From a virus: DNA of 27,799 bases. Of the stretch, positions 7,662 to 13,632 are shown piece by piece. Made by a program: the position numbers and the translations under genes. The first letter of the stretch is position 1. Every line of letters starts with the position of its first letter. The notes under the pieces are model-generated. The model was not told the origin of the DNA. It saw only the letters and a list, made by a program, of their open reading frames with translations, and searched no databases. The stretch covers positions 1-27,799 of IMG/VR virus record IMGVR_UViG_3300020182_000149; one strand, given 5' to 3'.

Positions 7662-7669
7662 CAAATATA
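7662..7669 (-). promoter_or_regulatory. -7 element TATATTTG before the phosphoesterase gene
   Basis: On the minus strand it reads AATAG then TATATTTG, 12 bases upstream of the ATG at 7649. It matches the Bacteroidota -7 consensus and is identical to the element at 5692-5699. No TTG is visible at 17-23 bases upstream. Confidence 0.4.
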
Positions 7670-7672
7670 CTA

Positions 7673-7987
7673 TTAAAAATTATGCTTGTAATTATGTCTT
7701 TCAACTTCAATCTTTTGATTTGCAAATGCAGTCATTCCGTTTATGTGTGAATCTGTTGGCACAAAATAATTCCATTTCTTAAAAGCAGGAATGTAATAAA
7801 AGAAAAATGCTGCTCTTTTACCTGTATTTTTTTCATAAATAACTGTTGCAGTATGGTCGCTTGTCGGAATTATTTCTTGCACTTCAAAAGTTTCATTGTT
7901 AAAATTGTTGGCTCTATTTTTATTAGAATACCTTTGACAAACTTCATTTGTGAAACTTTTTAATTCAATCGCTACTTGTTTATTCAT
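7673..7987 (-). CDS. Uncharacterised early protein, 104 aa
   Basis: It starts MNKQVAIELKSFTNEVCQRY at 7987; a longer reading frame exists but its extra N-terminus is hydrophobic read-through of the junction. The C-terminal half has an aromatic block (RAAFFFYYIPAFKKWNYFVP) that suggests a small beta fold. It starts one base after the upstream stop codon, so the two genes are coupled. No family recognised. Confidence 0.6.
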   Translation of the reverse strand: MNKQVAIELKSFTNEVCQRYSNKNRANNFNNETFEVQEIIPTSDHTATVIYEKNTGKRAAFFFYYIPAFKKWNYFVPTDSHINGMTAFANQKIEVERHNYKHNF

Positions 7988-7988
7988 C

Positions 7989-8174
7989 TTAATAAAGTTG
8001 ATTAAAAACACAATCGTGAACAAATTCTGAATTTTCGTTTAATTCATCCAACTGCTCATCTGTCATTTCTACACCATCGTAATCTGCTGAAGAAATAAAT
8101 GCGTCAACAAAATCAGGATAATCTTTAAAGTCTATTCCTTCAACTTCTATGTTGTCTATTAGTTTAAAATCCAT
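7989..8174 (-). CDS. Acidic 61-aa early protein
   Basis: This very acidic protein starts MDFKLIDNIEVEGIDFKDYP and continues with Asp/Glu-rich helices (MTDEQLDELNEN). The ATG at 8174 was chosen because the upstream in-frame extension overlaps a duplicated gene fragment and is unrelated hydrophobic sequence. Acidic small phage proteins sometimes mimic DNA or block host enzymes, but nothing here proves that. Confidence 0.55.
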   Translation of the reverse strand: MDFKLIDNIEVEGIDFKDYPDFVDAFISSADYDGVEMTDEQLDELNENSEFVHDCVFNQLY

Positions 8175-8175
8175 C

Positions 8176-8274
8176 TTATGATTTTTTAAAAAGTGAAATG
8201 TTAATATTATCGTTACTATTAATTTGTAAGGAAAAAACTGCACTAAAAACAGATTTTAAACCTAAAGCTACTGC
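8176..8274. repeat. 99-bp direct repeat, copy A
   Basis: This stretch matches 8787-8885 with four mismatches over 99 bases and in the same orientation. Together they bound a 611-bp unit. Copy A lies directly before the gene at 7989-8174. Confidence 0.9.
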
Positions 8275-8299
8275 GTGAAAAAGCAAGTGCAGGAAATTA
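8176..8299 (-). pseudogene. Truncated duplicate of the 8787-9047 gene (C-terminal remnant)
   Basis: The minus strand encodes AVALGLKSVFSAVFSLQINS and continues to FKKS and a stop. This is the C-terminal third of the 86-aa protein at 8787-9047, with three amino acid changes from four base changes. Upstream of the repeat boundary (8274) the frame carries unrelated sequence and lacks an ATG before a stop near 8313, so no start is available. The excess of amino acid changes suggests relaxed selection. Only 8176-8274 is certain homology; the upper limit is approximate. Confidence 0.6.
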
Positions 8300-8333
8300 C
8301 ATTCCGCTCAGACCTATACGACAGACTAAAGAC

Positions 8334-8618
8334 TCACGATGTAGCTTTTCTAAAATTATTAAATTGAGTTCTTGGCTCTCCATTGCACCAAAACATACGA
8401 ATTATAGAACCACCTTCTAATTCAATGAATTTTCGGAATGTTTCAACCGCACCATTGTATTGTATTATCGTATCTTCCTTGATTGACTTAACTTGCTTGG
8501 TTACATTTCTTTCTATTGTGTTAATAGCTGAAGCGTAACCAGATACACCTCTAACAGAAACGGTTGAATATGTTACTTCTGTTGGTTTACTGTCCATTTG
8601 AATGTCTTGAATTTTCAT
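8334..8618 (-). CDS. Uncharacterised 94-aa protein in a repeat-bounded cassette
   Basis: This is a soluble, mixed alpha/beta protein starting MKIQDIQMDSKPTEVTYSTV. No motif recognised. With the 48-aa gene just upstream, it forms the content of the 611-bp unit flanked by direct repeats. About 60 bases between its stop and the repeat copy A show no supported minus-strand gene. Confidence 0.55.
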   Translation of the reverse strand: MKIQDIQMDSKPTEVTYSTVSVRGVSGYASAINTIERNVTKQVKSIKEDTIIQYNGAVETFRKFIELEGGSIIRMFWCNGEPRTQFNNFRKATS

Positions 8619-8637
8619 CTTAATTGTTTTAAATTAT

Positions 8638-8784
8638 TTATAGTTTAGATATTGATGCAGGTTTACTACCTATTTGTTCCCAAATAAATTCGTGAGCATC
8701 ATTAACTTTTGAAAAGGGTACGCTTATTATAATAGGTTGGCTATCCTTGTTTACCCATACTTGCCATTGTGTTAAAGTTTTCAT
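8638..8784 (-). CDS. 48-aa protein, start coupled to the upstream gene
   Basis: This small frame starts MKTLTQWQVWVNKDSQPIII and ends SISKL. Its ATG lies two bases after the stop of the 86-aa gene, with the same AAG-ATG junction as the 8174 gene behind repeat copy A. The composition (tryptophans, alternating strands, one helix around KVNDAHEFIWEQIG) looks like a real small alpha/beta protein. Function unknown. Confidence 0.55.
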   Translation of the reverse strand: MKTLTQWQVWVNKDSQPIIISVPFSKVNDAHEFIWEQIGSKPASISKL

Positions 8785-8786
8785 CT

Positions 8787-8885
8787 TTATGATTTTTTAA
8801 AAAGTAAAATGTTAACATTATCGTTACTATTAATTTGTACTGAAAAAACTGCACTAAAAACAGATTTTAAACCTAAAGCTACTGC
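8787..8885. repeat. 99-bp direct repeat, copy B
   Basis: This is the intact-context partner of 8176-8274. It encodes the C-terminus of the 86-aa gene at 8787-9047. Confidence 0.9.
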
Positions 8886-9047
8886 CGCTGCGTCATAGCC
8901 TTTTATGTTAATTACAATGTAATTTTCTGTTTCTTCCTTTGTGATTTGTAAACTTAAATCAGATTGTGTTTTTTCGTAACCTAAGTTTCTTGCTTTAATT
9001 GCAGCTTCTACTGCTATTAATATTAAATTGCTTTCTGTCTTGTTCAT
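8787..9047 (-). CDS. Uncharacterised 86-aa early protein
   Basis: It starts MNKTESNLILIAVEAAIKAR at 9047. An upstream extension was rejected because it reads through the promoter-like leader. An amphipathic helix is followed by beta strands and a C-terminal VALGLKSVFSAVF segment. A TATATTTG element lies 22 bases upstream of the ATG. Its 3' third is duplicated at 8176-8274. No family recognised. Confidence 0.6.
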   Translation of the reverse strand: MNKTESNLILIAVEAAIKARNLGYEKTQSDLSLQITKEETENYIVINIKGYDAAAVALGLKSVFSAVFSVQINSNDNVNILLFKKS

Positions 9048-9069
9048 TTTGTTTTGTTTTATTATACAA

Positions 9070-9077
9070 CAAATATA
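9070..9077 (-). promoter_or_regulatory. -7 element TATATTTG (TATTTG-preceded class)
   Basis: On the minus strand it reads TATTTGTATATTTG, a 14-base string also present at 11859-11872 and 13065-13078. It lies 22 bases before the 9047 start. The nearest TTG is about 26 bases upstream, beyond the usual spacing. Confidence 0.45.
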
Positions 9078-9085
9078 CAAATACT

Positions 9086-9724
9086 TTATCGAATAAAACG
9101 CATCAATGACTTTTTTCTGCATAAAAATTCTACGCTCTTATCTTCAAACTCTGATATTGAACCTTTTACCCCTGTTTCCAAACGCTTTTGAACCTGCTTT
9201 AATTTGATTTCTTCAACAACTTCCTTCTTAATTTTCTGCTTTTCTTCCGCTGAAAGGTTAATTAATCCATTAGCTTGAGCGTATAAAAAGGCATCTGACC
9301 AATTAGCAATGATTGGAAATTGACCTTCTTCCTTGTAAACTCTTTCTATAAATTTAAAAGCCTTTTCCATTTCAACTATTGGGTCTTGATTATTCTCAAG
9401 CTGATGCGTTGGTTCAATATAGGCTTTAGGCTTTAAATTAGCCTTTCTAAGCCATTCTTTGTAACTGTTCAGTATAAGTCCTACAAACGCAGTTGAAAAG
9501 TTGTTATATGGTTTATCCTTGTAATCTAATTTCTGAGCAGCATACAGTTCAAATGCTTTGGAGTATTCGCTAATTTCTAAATTCCCGTAATAGTTTTTTA
9601 TGAAATCCAAAAGCAGGTTCATAGTCAGATCATCCATTGTACCATTAATTCCTACCTGAACTGCTGACTTTAGAATATAAAGTGTTAGTTCCTTATCCTG
9701 TGATTCTTTTATTTTCTTGCTCAT
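9086..9724 (-). CDS. Probable replication accessory protein, 212 aa
   Basis: This soluble helical protein (ATG at 9724, MSKKIKESQ) directly follows and overlaps a DUF6291-like replisome organiser by 32 bases. It has a helical N-terminal half with KDKPYNNFSTAFVGLILNSY at about 73-92, a linker, then a long charged helix (about 160-180) and a basic tail. Pairing with an organiser-type gene suggests a helicase-loader or primosome role, but there is no Walker motif, so it is not an AAA+ loader. Confidence in the function is low; the gene itself is certain by length and overlap. Confidence 0.6.
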   Translation of the reverse strand: MSKKIKESQDKELTLYILKSAVQVGINGTMDDLTMNLLLDFIKNYYGNLEISEYSKAFELYAAQKLDYKDKPYNNFSTAFVGLILNSYKEWLRKANLKPKAYIEPTHQLENNQDPIVEMEKAFKFIERVYKEEGQFPIIANWSDAFLYAQANGLINLSAEEKQKIKKEVVEEIKLKQVQKRLETGVKGSISEFEDKSVEFLCRKKSLMRFIR

Positions 9725-10400
9725 TTTTTTCAAGTGTTAAATTATTTAATTGCTTTGCTATGGTGTTTGCTTCTTCGTAATATTCCCCAAATACCTTTTC
9801 CGCAGGTGTTGGTTTAGTGCTTTTTTCTGAACTTAATTTTTTCTTTACCCTCAGCCAATTTAAAAAATGACTTTTAAATTTTTTTTCTTGCTTAATGATA
9901 TCGCCTGTGGATTCCAAATGTAAAATAAAATCATCAAGTTTTGCAAGTAAATCTTCTTTGCTAAATGCTAACTGTTCCCCATTTTTTAAAACTGCTTCAA
10001 TTATTCTTTCATTATTTTTATAATCTTCAACAATAACTTCAATACTTTTATAAACACCATCTTGTTGTTGTTGTTTCTCTTCCTCTTTCCCTTTCTCTTC
10101 CTCTTTCCCTTTCTCTTGTAGGGTAGGGGTTGAATCACCCCTTAATAACCCCCCTTGCTTACCCCCTTGCATAGGGTCTTTGGTCTTTGACTTATAACCT
10201 TTTACCTGTTGGTCAATAGAATTGTATTGGCTAATCCAAGCGAACTTGGTCATTCCTGTTAAATTATCAGGGTCAATGTCTAAAAATTGCTTGTTTAATA
10301 ATGCTTCAATAAATGTTAATTTATCCGCATCTTCAAGTTCATTGTAGACGTCATAATATGACCTGTAAAAATTAAAGCCTTTCCTTCGTGTTTCTTTCAT
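9693..10400 (-). CDS. DUF6291-like replisome organiser
   Basis: This 235-aa protein has an N-terminal domain (FNFYRSYYDVYNELEDADKL at about 10-29, then LLNKQFLDIDPDNLTGMTKFAWISQYNSIDQQVKGYKSK) that matches my recollection of the DUF6291 family of phage replication-initiation proteins. A low-complexity linker rich in Lys, Glu and Gln (about 92-115) separates it from a C-terminal domain with KFKSHFLNWLRVKKKL, resembling the C-terminal part of DnaD/replication-O type proteins. Such two-domain proteins bind the phage origin and recruit the host helicase. It may mark the replication origin nearby, but I could not identify iterons. Confidence 0.6.
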   Translation of the reverse strand: MKETRRKGFNFYRSYYDVYNELEDADKLTFIEALLNKQFLDIDPDNLTGMTKFAWISQYNSIDQQVKGYKSKTKDPMQGGKQGGLLRGDSTPTLQEKGKEEEKGKEEEKQQQQDGVYKSIEVIVEDYKNNERIIEAVLKNGEQLAFSKEDLLAKLDDFILHLESTGDIIKQEKKFKSHFLNWLRVKKKLSSEKSTKPTPAEKVFGEYYEEANTIAKQLNNLTLEKNEQENKRITG

Positions 10401-10410
10401 TTTTTTAATT

Positions 10411-10437
10411 AAAAAACCCCTCTACATCATTTGGGGG
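10411..10437 (-). terminator. Weak hairpin with U-tract just before the replisome organiser start
   Basis: On the minus strand a CCCC/GGGG stem (10417-10420 pairing with bases in 10433-10437) with a loop of about 12 bases is followed by six T. It ends about 10 bases before the ATG at 10400. The four-pair stem is short, so it may be a weak terminator or an attenuator for the downstream gene. Confidence 0.35.
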
Positions 10438-10513
10438 CTGACTTCCAAAATCCGTAAAAGGGTCTGTTAATATTTCTTTAAACTCTATAATGTCAGCACC
10501 GAGTTTGAATTGC

Positions 10514-10521
10514 AAAGATAC
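10514..10521 (-). promoter_or_regulatory. -7 element TATCTTTG upstream of the replisome organiser leader
   Basis: On the minus strand it reads TATCTTTG, matching TAnnTTTG. It would give a leader of about 105 bases. No TTG was found at the normal upstream spacing. Confidence 0.35.
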
Positions 10522-10525
10522 TAAT

Positions 10526-10801
10526 TTAATCTATGCCATAACTTGCTTTCCTTAAACAAAGTTTACAAATTTTGGTCTTTGTTGGTTGTGAGTATTTAAA
10601 GAACTCAGGTAAAGTTTTATGTTCGTGGCAGATGCTGCATTGCTTAAATGGCATCTTTGTTCCTGTATCTTCTTCGTATTTATGAACGTGGTTTAATTCG
10701 TGAATGACTTCCTCAAATTTGTATTGTGTAAAGTATTCTTTTTCTACTTCCTCAATTTCGTAGTTGTCATCGTTCATCTTGCTTTGAAATGTAACTGTCA
10801 T
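10526..10801 (-). CDS. Zinc-ribbon protein, 91 aa
   Basis: The C-terminal half has CSIC (Cys55, Cys58) and CKLC (Cys79, Cys82) separated by 20 residues. This is a treble-clef or zinc-ribbon pattern common in phage HNH-related and transcription-associated proteins, but the HNH catalytic residues are absent. Upstream is HELNHVH (His34, Glu35, His38), which resembles a zincin motif but is probably chance in so small a protein. The start overlaps the upstream stop by 4 bases. Role unknown. Confidence 0.6.
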   Translation of the reverse strand: MTVTFQSKMNDDNYEIEEVEKEYFTQYKFEEVIHELNHVHKYEEDTGTKMPFKQCSICHEHKTLPEFFKYSQPTKTKICKLCLRKASYGID

Positions 10802-11091
10802 TTTAACGATTTTAAAAGTTCTTCCTTGTCCTTAAAACTCATTTTGTTTAAAGCCTTAAAAATCTCGGTATGTTGGTCAATCTCTTTTGTAATCATCTCC
10901 ATTCTGTCATCGTCAACATTAGCAAAGATTCGGTTATTTGTTTTTTCAATTAAACCTTCATATCTCTTCGCTGCCCTCTTGACATCTTGAAAGAAATACC
11001 CACGCTCAATCATAATCGTTAAACAATCAGATAGAGCGTGGCTTAGAATAACCGAATTTACAACGTAGTTTAGTTCTTCTTTTCTTTCCAT
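10798..11091 (-). CDS. Helical 97-aa early protein
   Basis: This all-helical charged protein starts MERKEELNYVVNSVILSHAL and ends MSFKDKEELLKSLK. It overlaps the zinc-ribbon gene start by 4 bases and follows the SSB-like gene by 3 bases, so it is coupled in the early operon. No family recognised. Confidence 0.6.
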   Translation of the reverse strand: MERKEELNYVVNSVILSHALSDCLTIMIERGYFFQDVKRAAKRYEGLIEKTNNRIFANVDDDRMEMITKEIDQHTEIFKALNKMSFKDKEELLKSLK

Positions 11092-11094
11092 AAC

Positions 11095-11442
11095 TTAAAA
11101 AGGTAAGCCATCATTTGAACTACTTCCTAAATCAGCAGGTTCTAACTTTTCGCTTTCTTCAGGTTGTCTATCACCTAATGATTCAATCTTCCAAGCATCA
11201 ATGTTGTGGTAATACTTTCCATTGTATTCTCTACTTGATACATTAAAAGCCACAGATACTTCCTGACCTTCTTCAAATCTGTTCAGCATCTCACATTTAT
11301 CTCCAAATGTTTGGAAGCATACTTCAGGATTGTATTGCGCTCCTGTATCAATTACAAATGATTGCTTTTGCCAAGACTTACCTGCCTTGCTTGTTCCTGT
11401 TTCTACTGCCAATTTCTTGGTAATTCTTCCTTTGATTTCCAT
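11095..11442 (-). CDS. SSB-like DUF3127 protein
   Basis: This 115-aa protein has an OB-fold-like N-terminal domain (MEIKGRITKKLAVETGTSK, then WQKQSFVIDT, then EGQEVSVAFNVSSREYNGKY and a final ...INAWKIESL-like strand reading IDAWKIESL) matching DUF3127, a Bacteroidota single-strand DNA-binding type family. A serine/glutamate-rich linker leads to the extreme C-terminus NDGLPF, resembling the acidic-hydrophobic tip by which SSB recruits partners. Expected role: protecting single-stranded DNA and recruiting replication or recombination factors. It stands in an early operon with the replisome organiser and recombination genes. Confidence 0.8.
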   Translation of the reverse strand: MEIKGRITKKLAVETGTSKAGKSWQKQSFVIDTGAQYNPEVCFQTFGDKCEMLNRFEEGQEVSVAFNVSSREYNGKYYHNIDAWKIESLGDRQPEESEKLEPADLGSSSNDGLPF

Positions 11443-11444
11443 TT

Positions 11445-11630
11445 TTAAATATGGTTTTTTAAAATTAATAATTTATTGATTGCTAATTTTTTTAGTTCCT
11501 TCGCTTGGAATTTGTCATTCATTTTCTCTGCTAAATAAATCCAATTTAATATTGAATCTATTTGCGAAGGTCTTACTGAATAATTAATGCTTTTAAGGAT
11601 TCTGTAATATTCTGTGCTTAACCTATACAT
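11445..11630 (-). CDS. 61-aa basic early protein
   Basis: This small helical protein starts MYRLSTEYYRILKSINYSVR. It overlaps the upstream gene by 13 bases and lies 2 bases from the next ATG. No family recognised; the coupled position supports it as real. Confidence 0.5.
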   Translation of the reverse strand: MYRLSTEYYRILKSINYSVRPSQIDSILNWIYLAEKMNDKFQAKELKKLAINKLLILKNHI

Positions 11631-11842
11631 TGCAATTCGCTTTTAAGTGAGTTTATCAAAACCTGCTTTCGGTTAATTGCGTGATTGTACTTAGCAATGT
11701 TTTTTTGATCAAGCAAATCAAAATGCTTTCGTAATACTGATTTTCTACTTTCTACCATATTGCAAAACCTTATAAGTTGGTTGGCTTTGTCAAGCATTAA
11801 TTCAGCTTTTAATCTTAGTTTGTTCAATTCTTGTCCTGTCAT
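11618..11842 (-). CDS. Coiled-coil 74-aa early protein
   Basis: A long amphipathic helix (MTGQELNKLRLKAELMLDKA) and a second basic helix suggest a helical-hairpin protein. It has the best -33/-7 promoter of the early region just upstream (11859-11888). Role unknown. Confidence 0.55.
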   Translation of the reverse strand: MTGQELNKLRLKAELMLDKANQLIRFCNMVESRKSVLRKHFDLLDQKNIAKYNHAINRKQVLINSLKSELQCIG

Positions 11843-11858
11843 AACTTTATATTTTTTT

Positions 11859-11888
11859 CAAATATACAAATACTTTTAAGAAATACAA
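11859..11888 (-). promoter_or_regulatory. Bacteroidota-type promoter for the 11842 gene
   Basis: On the minus strand: TTG (11886-11888), a 19-base spacer, then TATATTTG (11859-11866). Both boxes and the spacing fit the -33 TTG/-7 TAnnTTTG consensus. The leader to the ATG at 11842 is about 10 bases, so translation starts close to the predicted 5' end. Confidence 0.6.
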
Positions 11889-11891
11889 GTA

Positions 11892-12188
11892 TCAATTCAT
11901 TTTTAATTCTATTGACATAGCAATAGAAACTCCTTTTGCGGCATCCATTATCTTCCTGCACAGGTAAAGTTCAGGAACTAACTTGTCAGCTTCACGTTCT
12001 TTTCCTGCGTTGGTTTTCTCTTGGGAATTATAATAGGCTGCGTTGTGCCTTTGGTTGGCTTCTACCTGCTCCCTTGCAAGAAATAGCATATTACAAGATA
12101 ACTTGCGATGACCTTCGTACAGGTCTTTATATTGACCGCTTTGATATGCTTCAACTATTTCGTAGATTTCTGATAAAATTTCATCCAT
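11892..12188 (-). CDS. Helical 98-aa early protein
   Basis: It starts MDEILSEIYEIVEAYQSGQY and ends with LYLCRKIMDAAKGVSIAMSI, a pattern that I associate with conserved small proteins near recombinase genes of Bacteroidota phages. It overlaps the preceding gene by 8 bases. Function unknown; a recombination accessory role is guesswork from context. Confidence 0.6.
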   Translation of the reverse strand: MDEILSEIYEIVEAYQSGQYKDLYEGHRKLSCNMLFLAREQVEANQRHNAAYYNSQEKTNAGKEREADKLVPELYLCRKIMDAAKGVSIAMSIELKMN

Positions 12189-12378
12189 TTCTCAAGTCAA
12201 ATTTGTAATCTTCTAATTGCCTTTTTGATTTCTTGTACACCTTGTACAAGGCTTTAAACCTTTCGTCATCCTTGTAGGTATCGTAATCGTTATCCACAAA
12301 GGTTGCTCTTATTCTAAAGGCAGGAGGAATATCCATATACTCCTCCTCGCTAAATCTTATGTAATATTCTTTTGCCAT
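12181..12378 (-). CDS. Acidic/basic 65-aa early protein
   Basis: I chose MAKEYYIRFSEEEYMDIPPA at 12378, one base after the preceding stop; longer in-frame starts overlap the preceding gene. The body has a beta-like N-terminus and a lysine-rich C-terminal helix. No family recognised. Confidence 0.55.
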   Translation of the reverse strand: MAKEYYIRFSEEEYMDIPPAFRIRATFVDNDYDTYKDDERFKALYKVYKKSKRQLEDYKFDLRNG

Positions 12379-12379
12379 T

Positions 12380-12766
12380 TTACTTGCGTTTAAAATCTTC
12401 TGATTCATCTTCACCAAAAACACCTAATTCATAAAAGCCTGTTAACTTTAAAACTGCTCTACTCATTGAACGCTTCTCTGCCATCTCTATAACATACCAA
12501 GAATTGGTATTGCCATCTTTGAATCCTGCACCTTTCAATGCTGATCCGAAGGTCTGAATTTTTGTGCCTTCTTTTGATGCGTTTGCTTTTACAACTGCGA
12601 AGTTGGTTTCGCATTTTATGACCTCATAGTCTATAAAGATTTTTTCTTTGGCTTGTATCTTATCAATGCCGCTTCTCGTTATAATTGTAAAGTGTTGGTG
12701 TTTAAAAATGTCATCACTTGTCAACTCATAATGCTTGTACAATTCAATTAGTTTTTCTCTGTTCAT
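12380..12766 (-). CDS. Possible ssDNA-binding or annealing protein, 128 aa
   Basis: It starts MNREKLIELYKHYELTSDDI at 12766; a longer start lies inside the upstream gene. The body resembles early recombination proteins: a beta region (FIDYEVIKCETNFAVVKANA), a KIQTFGSAL segment, then the helix EMAEKRSMSRAVLKLTGFYE and the tail GEDESED. Helices of the type AEKRAxxRAVLKL occur in phage single-strand annealing families of the Erf/Rad52-like kind. This is pattern resemblance only. Its place next to the SSB-like gene and far from any exonuclease neither proves nor excludes the idea. Confidence 0.4.
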   Translation of the reverse strand: MNREKLIELYKHYELTSDDIFKHQHFTIITRSGIDKIQAKEKIFIDYEVIKCETNFAVVKANASKEGTKIQTFGSALKGAGFKDGNTNSWYVIEMAEKRSMSRAVLKLTGFYELGVFGEDESEDFKRK

Positions 12767-12776
12767 CTTATTATTT

Positions 12777-13049
12777 TTAATGGTGAGTATTCCAACTTGC
12801 AAGCGTTTCTGCCTTGCCGTTGATATAATTGTTTCTTGATTGTTCTATGGAAGGAATGACAACCTTTTGTTTGTCGTTTATTGTTCTACTGAAATGACAT
12901 TCTTCTTCGCCTGTGAATCGCATCTTTTCAATCCAATTGCTCAAGACATTTCTGTTCAACTCCCATACAACTGTATGGCTATCATCGTAGTTTGGTAGGT
13001 TACAATCTTTGTGAATGTTAACCCCTTCTTGCAAATCTTTTATTCTCAT
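12777..13049 (-). CDS. First gene of the early operon, 90 aa
   Basis: It starts MRIKDLQEGVNIHKDCNLPN and is soluble, with no recognised family. It is the first open frame after the terminator at 13091-13121, with a TATATTTG element 15 bases upstream of its ATG. First early genes often encode host-takeover factors, but nothing here shows that. Confidence 0.55.
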   Translation of the reverse strand: MRIKDLQEGVNIHKDCNLPNYDDSHTVVWELNRNVLSNWIEKMRFTGEEECHFSRTINDKQKVVIPSIEQSRNNYINGKAETLASWNTHH

Positions 13050-13064
13050 AACTTATATTTTGGA

Positions 13065-13072
13065 CAAATATA
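13065..13072 (-). promoter_or_regulatory. -7 element TATATTTG at head of the early operon
   Basis: On the minus strand it reads TATTTGTATATTTG and lies 15 bases before the ATG at 13049, between the late terminator and the first early gene. The -33 TTG is missing at 17-23 bases. Confidence 0.5.
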
Positions 13073-13090
13073 CAAATAATAAATGGATAT

Positions 13091-13121
13091 AAAAAAACCC
13101 TCACAAGGTTGCAAGGGTTTT
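13091..13121 (-). terminator. Rho-independent terminator of the late lysis operon
   Basis: Stem AAAACCCT (13094-13101) pairs with AGGGTTTT (13114-13121) around a 12-base loop. On the minus strand the hairpin is followed by T (13091-13097, partly in the stem). It lies between the holin gene (ends 13189) and the early operon and separates late from early transcription. Confidence 0.75.
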
Positions 13122-13188
13122 CCTAAAAAAATAATAAATTATGAACAAGAAGCCACAAAGCTAATCCTAATATTTCGTTATTGCAAAT

Positions 13189-13632
13189 TTATTTTTCCGC
13201 TGAACTTCCGTAATAGTATGCAAAGATGTTTGAGATCACAACTCCTTCAACCATTCCCATTAAATGCACGAACAATTCATTGTGCAAAACACCCTCCTCG
13301 TAAACTACTGCGTAGATGATAAAGAGAAAAGAAACCAATCCAACTATGCCTGTAAGCATCATCATAATATCCTTACTTCCTGTCTTCTTAACTTCTACTT
13401 CTCTGCTCCTTGCTGAATCTCTATCCTTGATTTCAAGGTCGTACATTTCTTTGGTCTTTGCTAAAGCAGATTTTTTAGCTTCAGGACTAATGTTTTCGTC
13501 TTTCTCAATAAGGTTCTTAACTACACCAAGAACTCCTGCATCAGGTAGTAAATCGCCTGCGATGTCAAGTATATTGGGAGCAGTATTTGCCAAAAACTTT
13601 CCAAGATTCGTGTCTTTAAATTTCTTCTTCAT
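13189..13632 (-). CDS. Phage holin, two C-terminal membrane spans
   Basis: This 147-aa protein has a soluble N-terminal region with a charged helix (KTKEMYDLEIKDRDSARSRE), then two hydrophobic spans (about 92-113 and 122-143) and a C-terminus ending YYYGSSAEK. The layout matches a holin family of Bacteroidota phages that I recall as having paired spans and a GSS end. It would form the lesion that lets the endolysin reach the cell wall. The start overlaps the endolysin stop by 4 bases, so lysis genes are coupled. It is the last gene before the terminator. Confidence 0.7.
   Translation of the reverse strand: MKKKFKDTNLGKFLANTAPNILDIAGDLLPDAGVLGVVKNLIEKDENISPEAKKSALAKTKEMYDLEIKDRDSARSREVEVKKTGSKDIMMMLTGIVGLVSFLFIIYAVVYEEGVLHNELFVHLMGMVEGVVISNIFAYYYGSSAEK

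Larger units (their letters stand above)
10401..10525 (-). other. Leader between zinc-ribbon gene and replisome organiser
   Basis: This 125-base stretch carries a TATCTTTG element (10514-10521), an open frame of 36 codons starting with TTG at 10516, and the weak hairpin above. The frame has protein-like sequence (TDPFTDFGSQPPNDVEGFF) but its only start overlaps the -7 element, so it cannot be both transcribed from that element and translated from its start. Confidence 0.4.
13050..13188. other. Non-coding junction of late and early regions
   Basis: It holds the terminator at 13091-13121 and the early -7 element at 13065-13072. About 65 bases between terminator and holin stop show no clear gene. 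Confidence 0.7.

Noticed and set aside
7650-7664. TTG start of the phosphoesterase at 7664
   Set aside because: It overlaps the TATATTTG element, and MKVRKRLYD at 7649 is a better start.
10406-10516. 36-codon minus-strand frame in the replisome leader
   Set aside because: Its only start is a TTG inside the -7 element, so it is unlikely to be translated from that promoter. I noted it in the leader entry.
10526-10801. HELNH, a zincin-like HExxH motif in the zinc-ribbon protein
   Set aside because: The protein is only 91 aa and has no room for a zincin fold. The four cysteines explain metal binding better.
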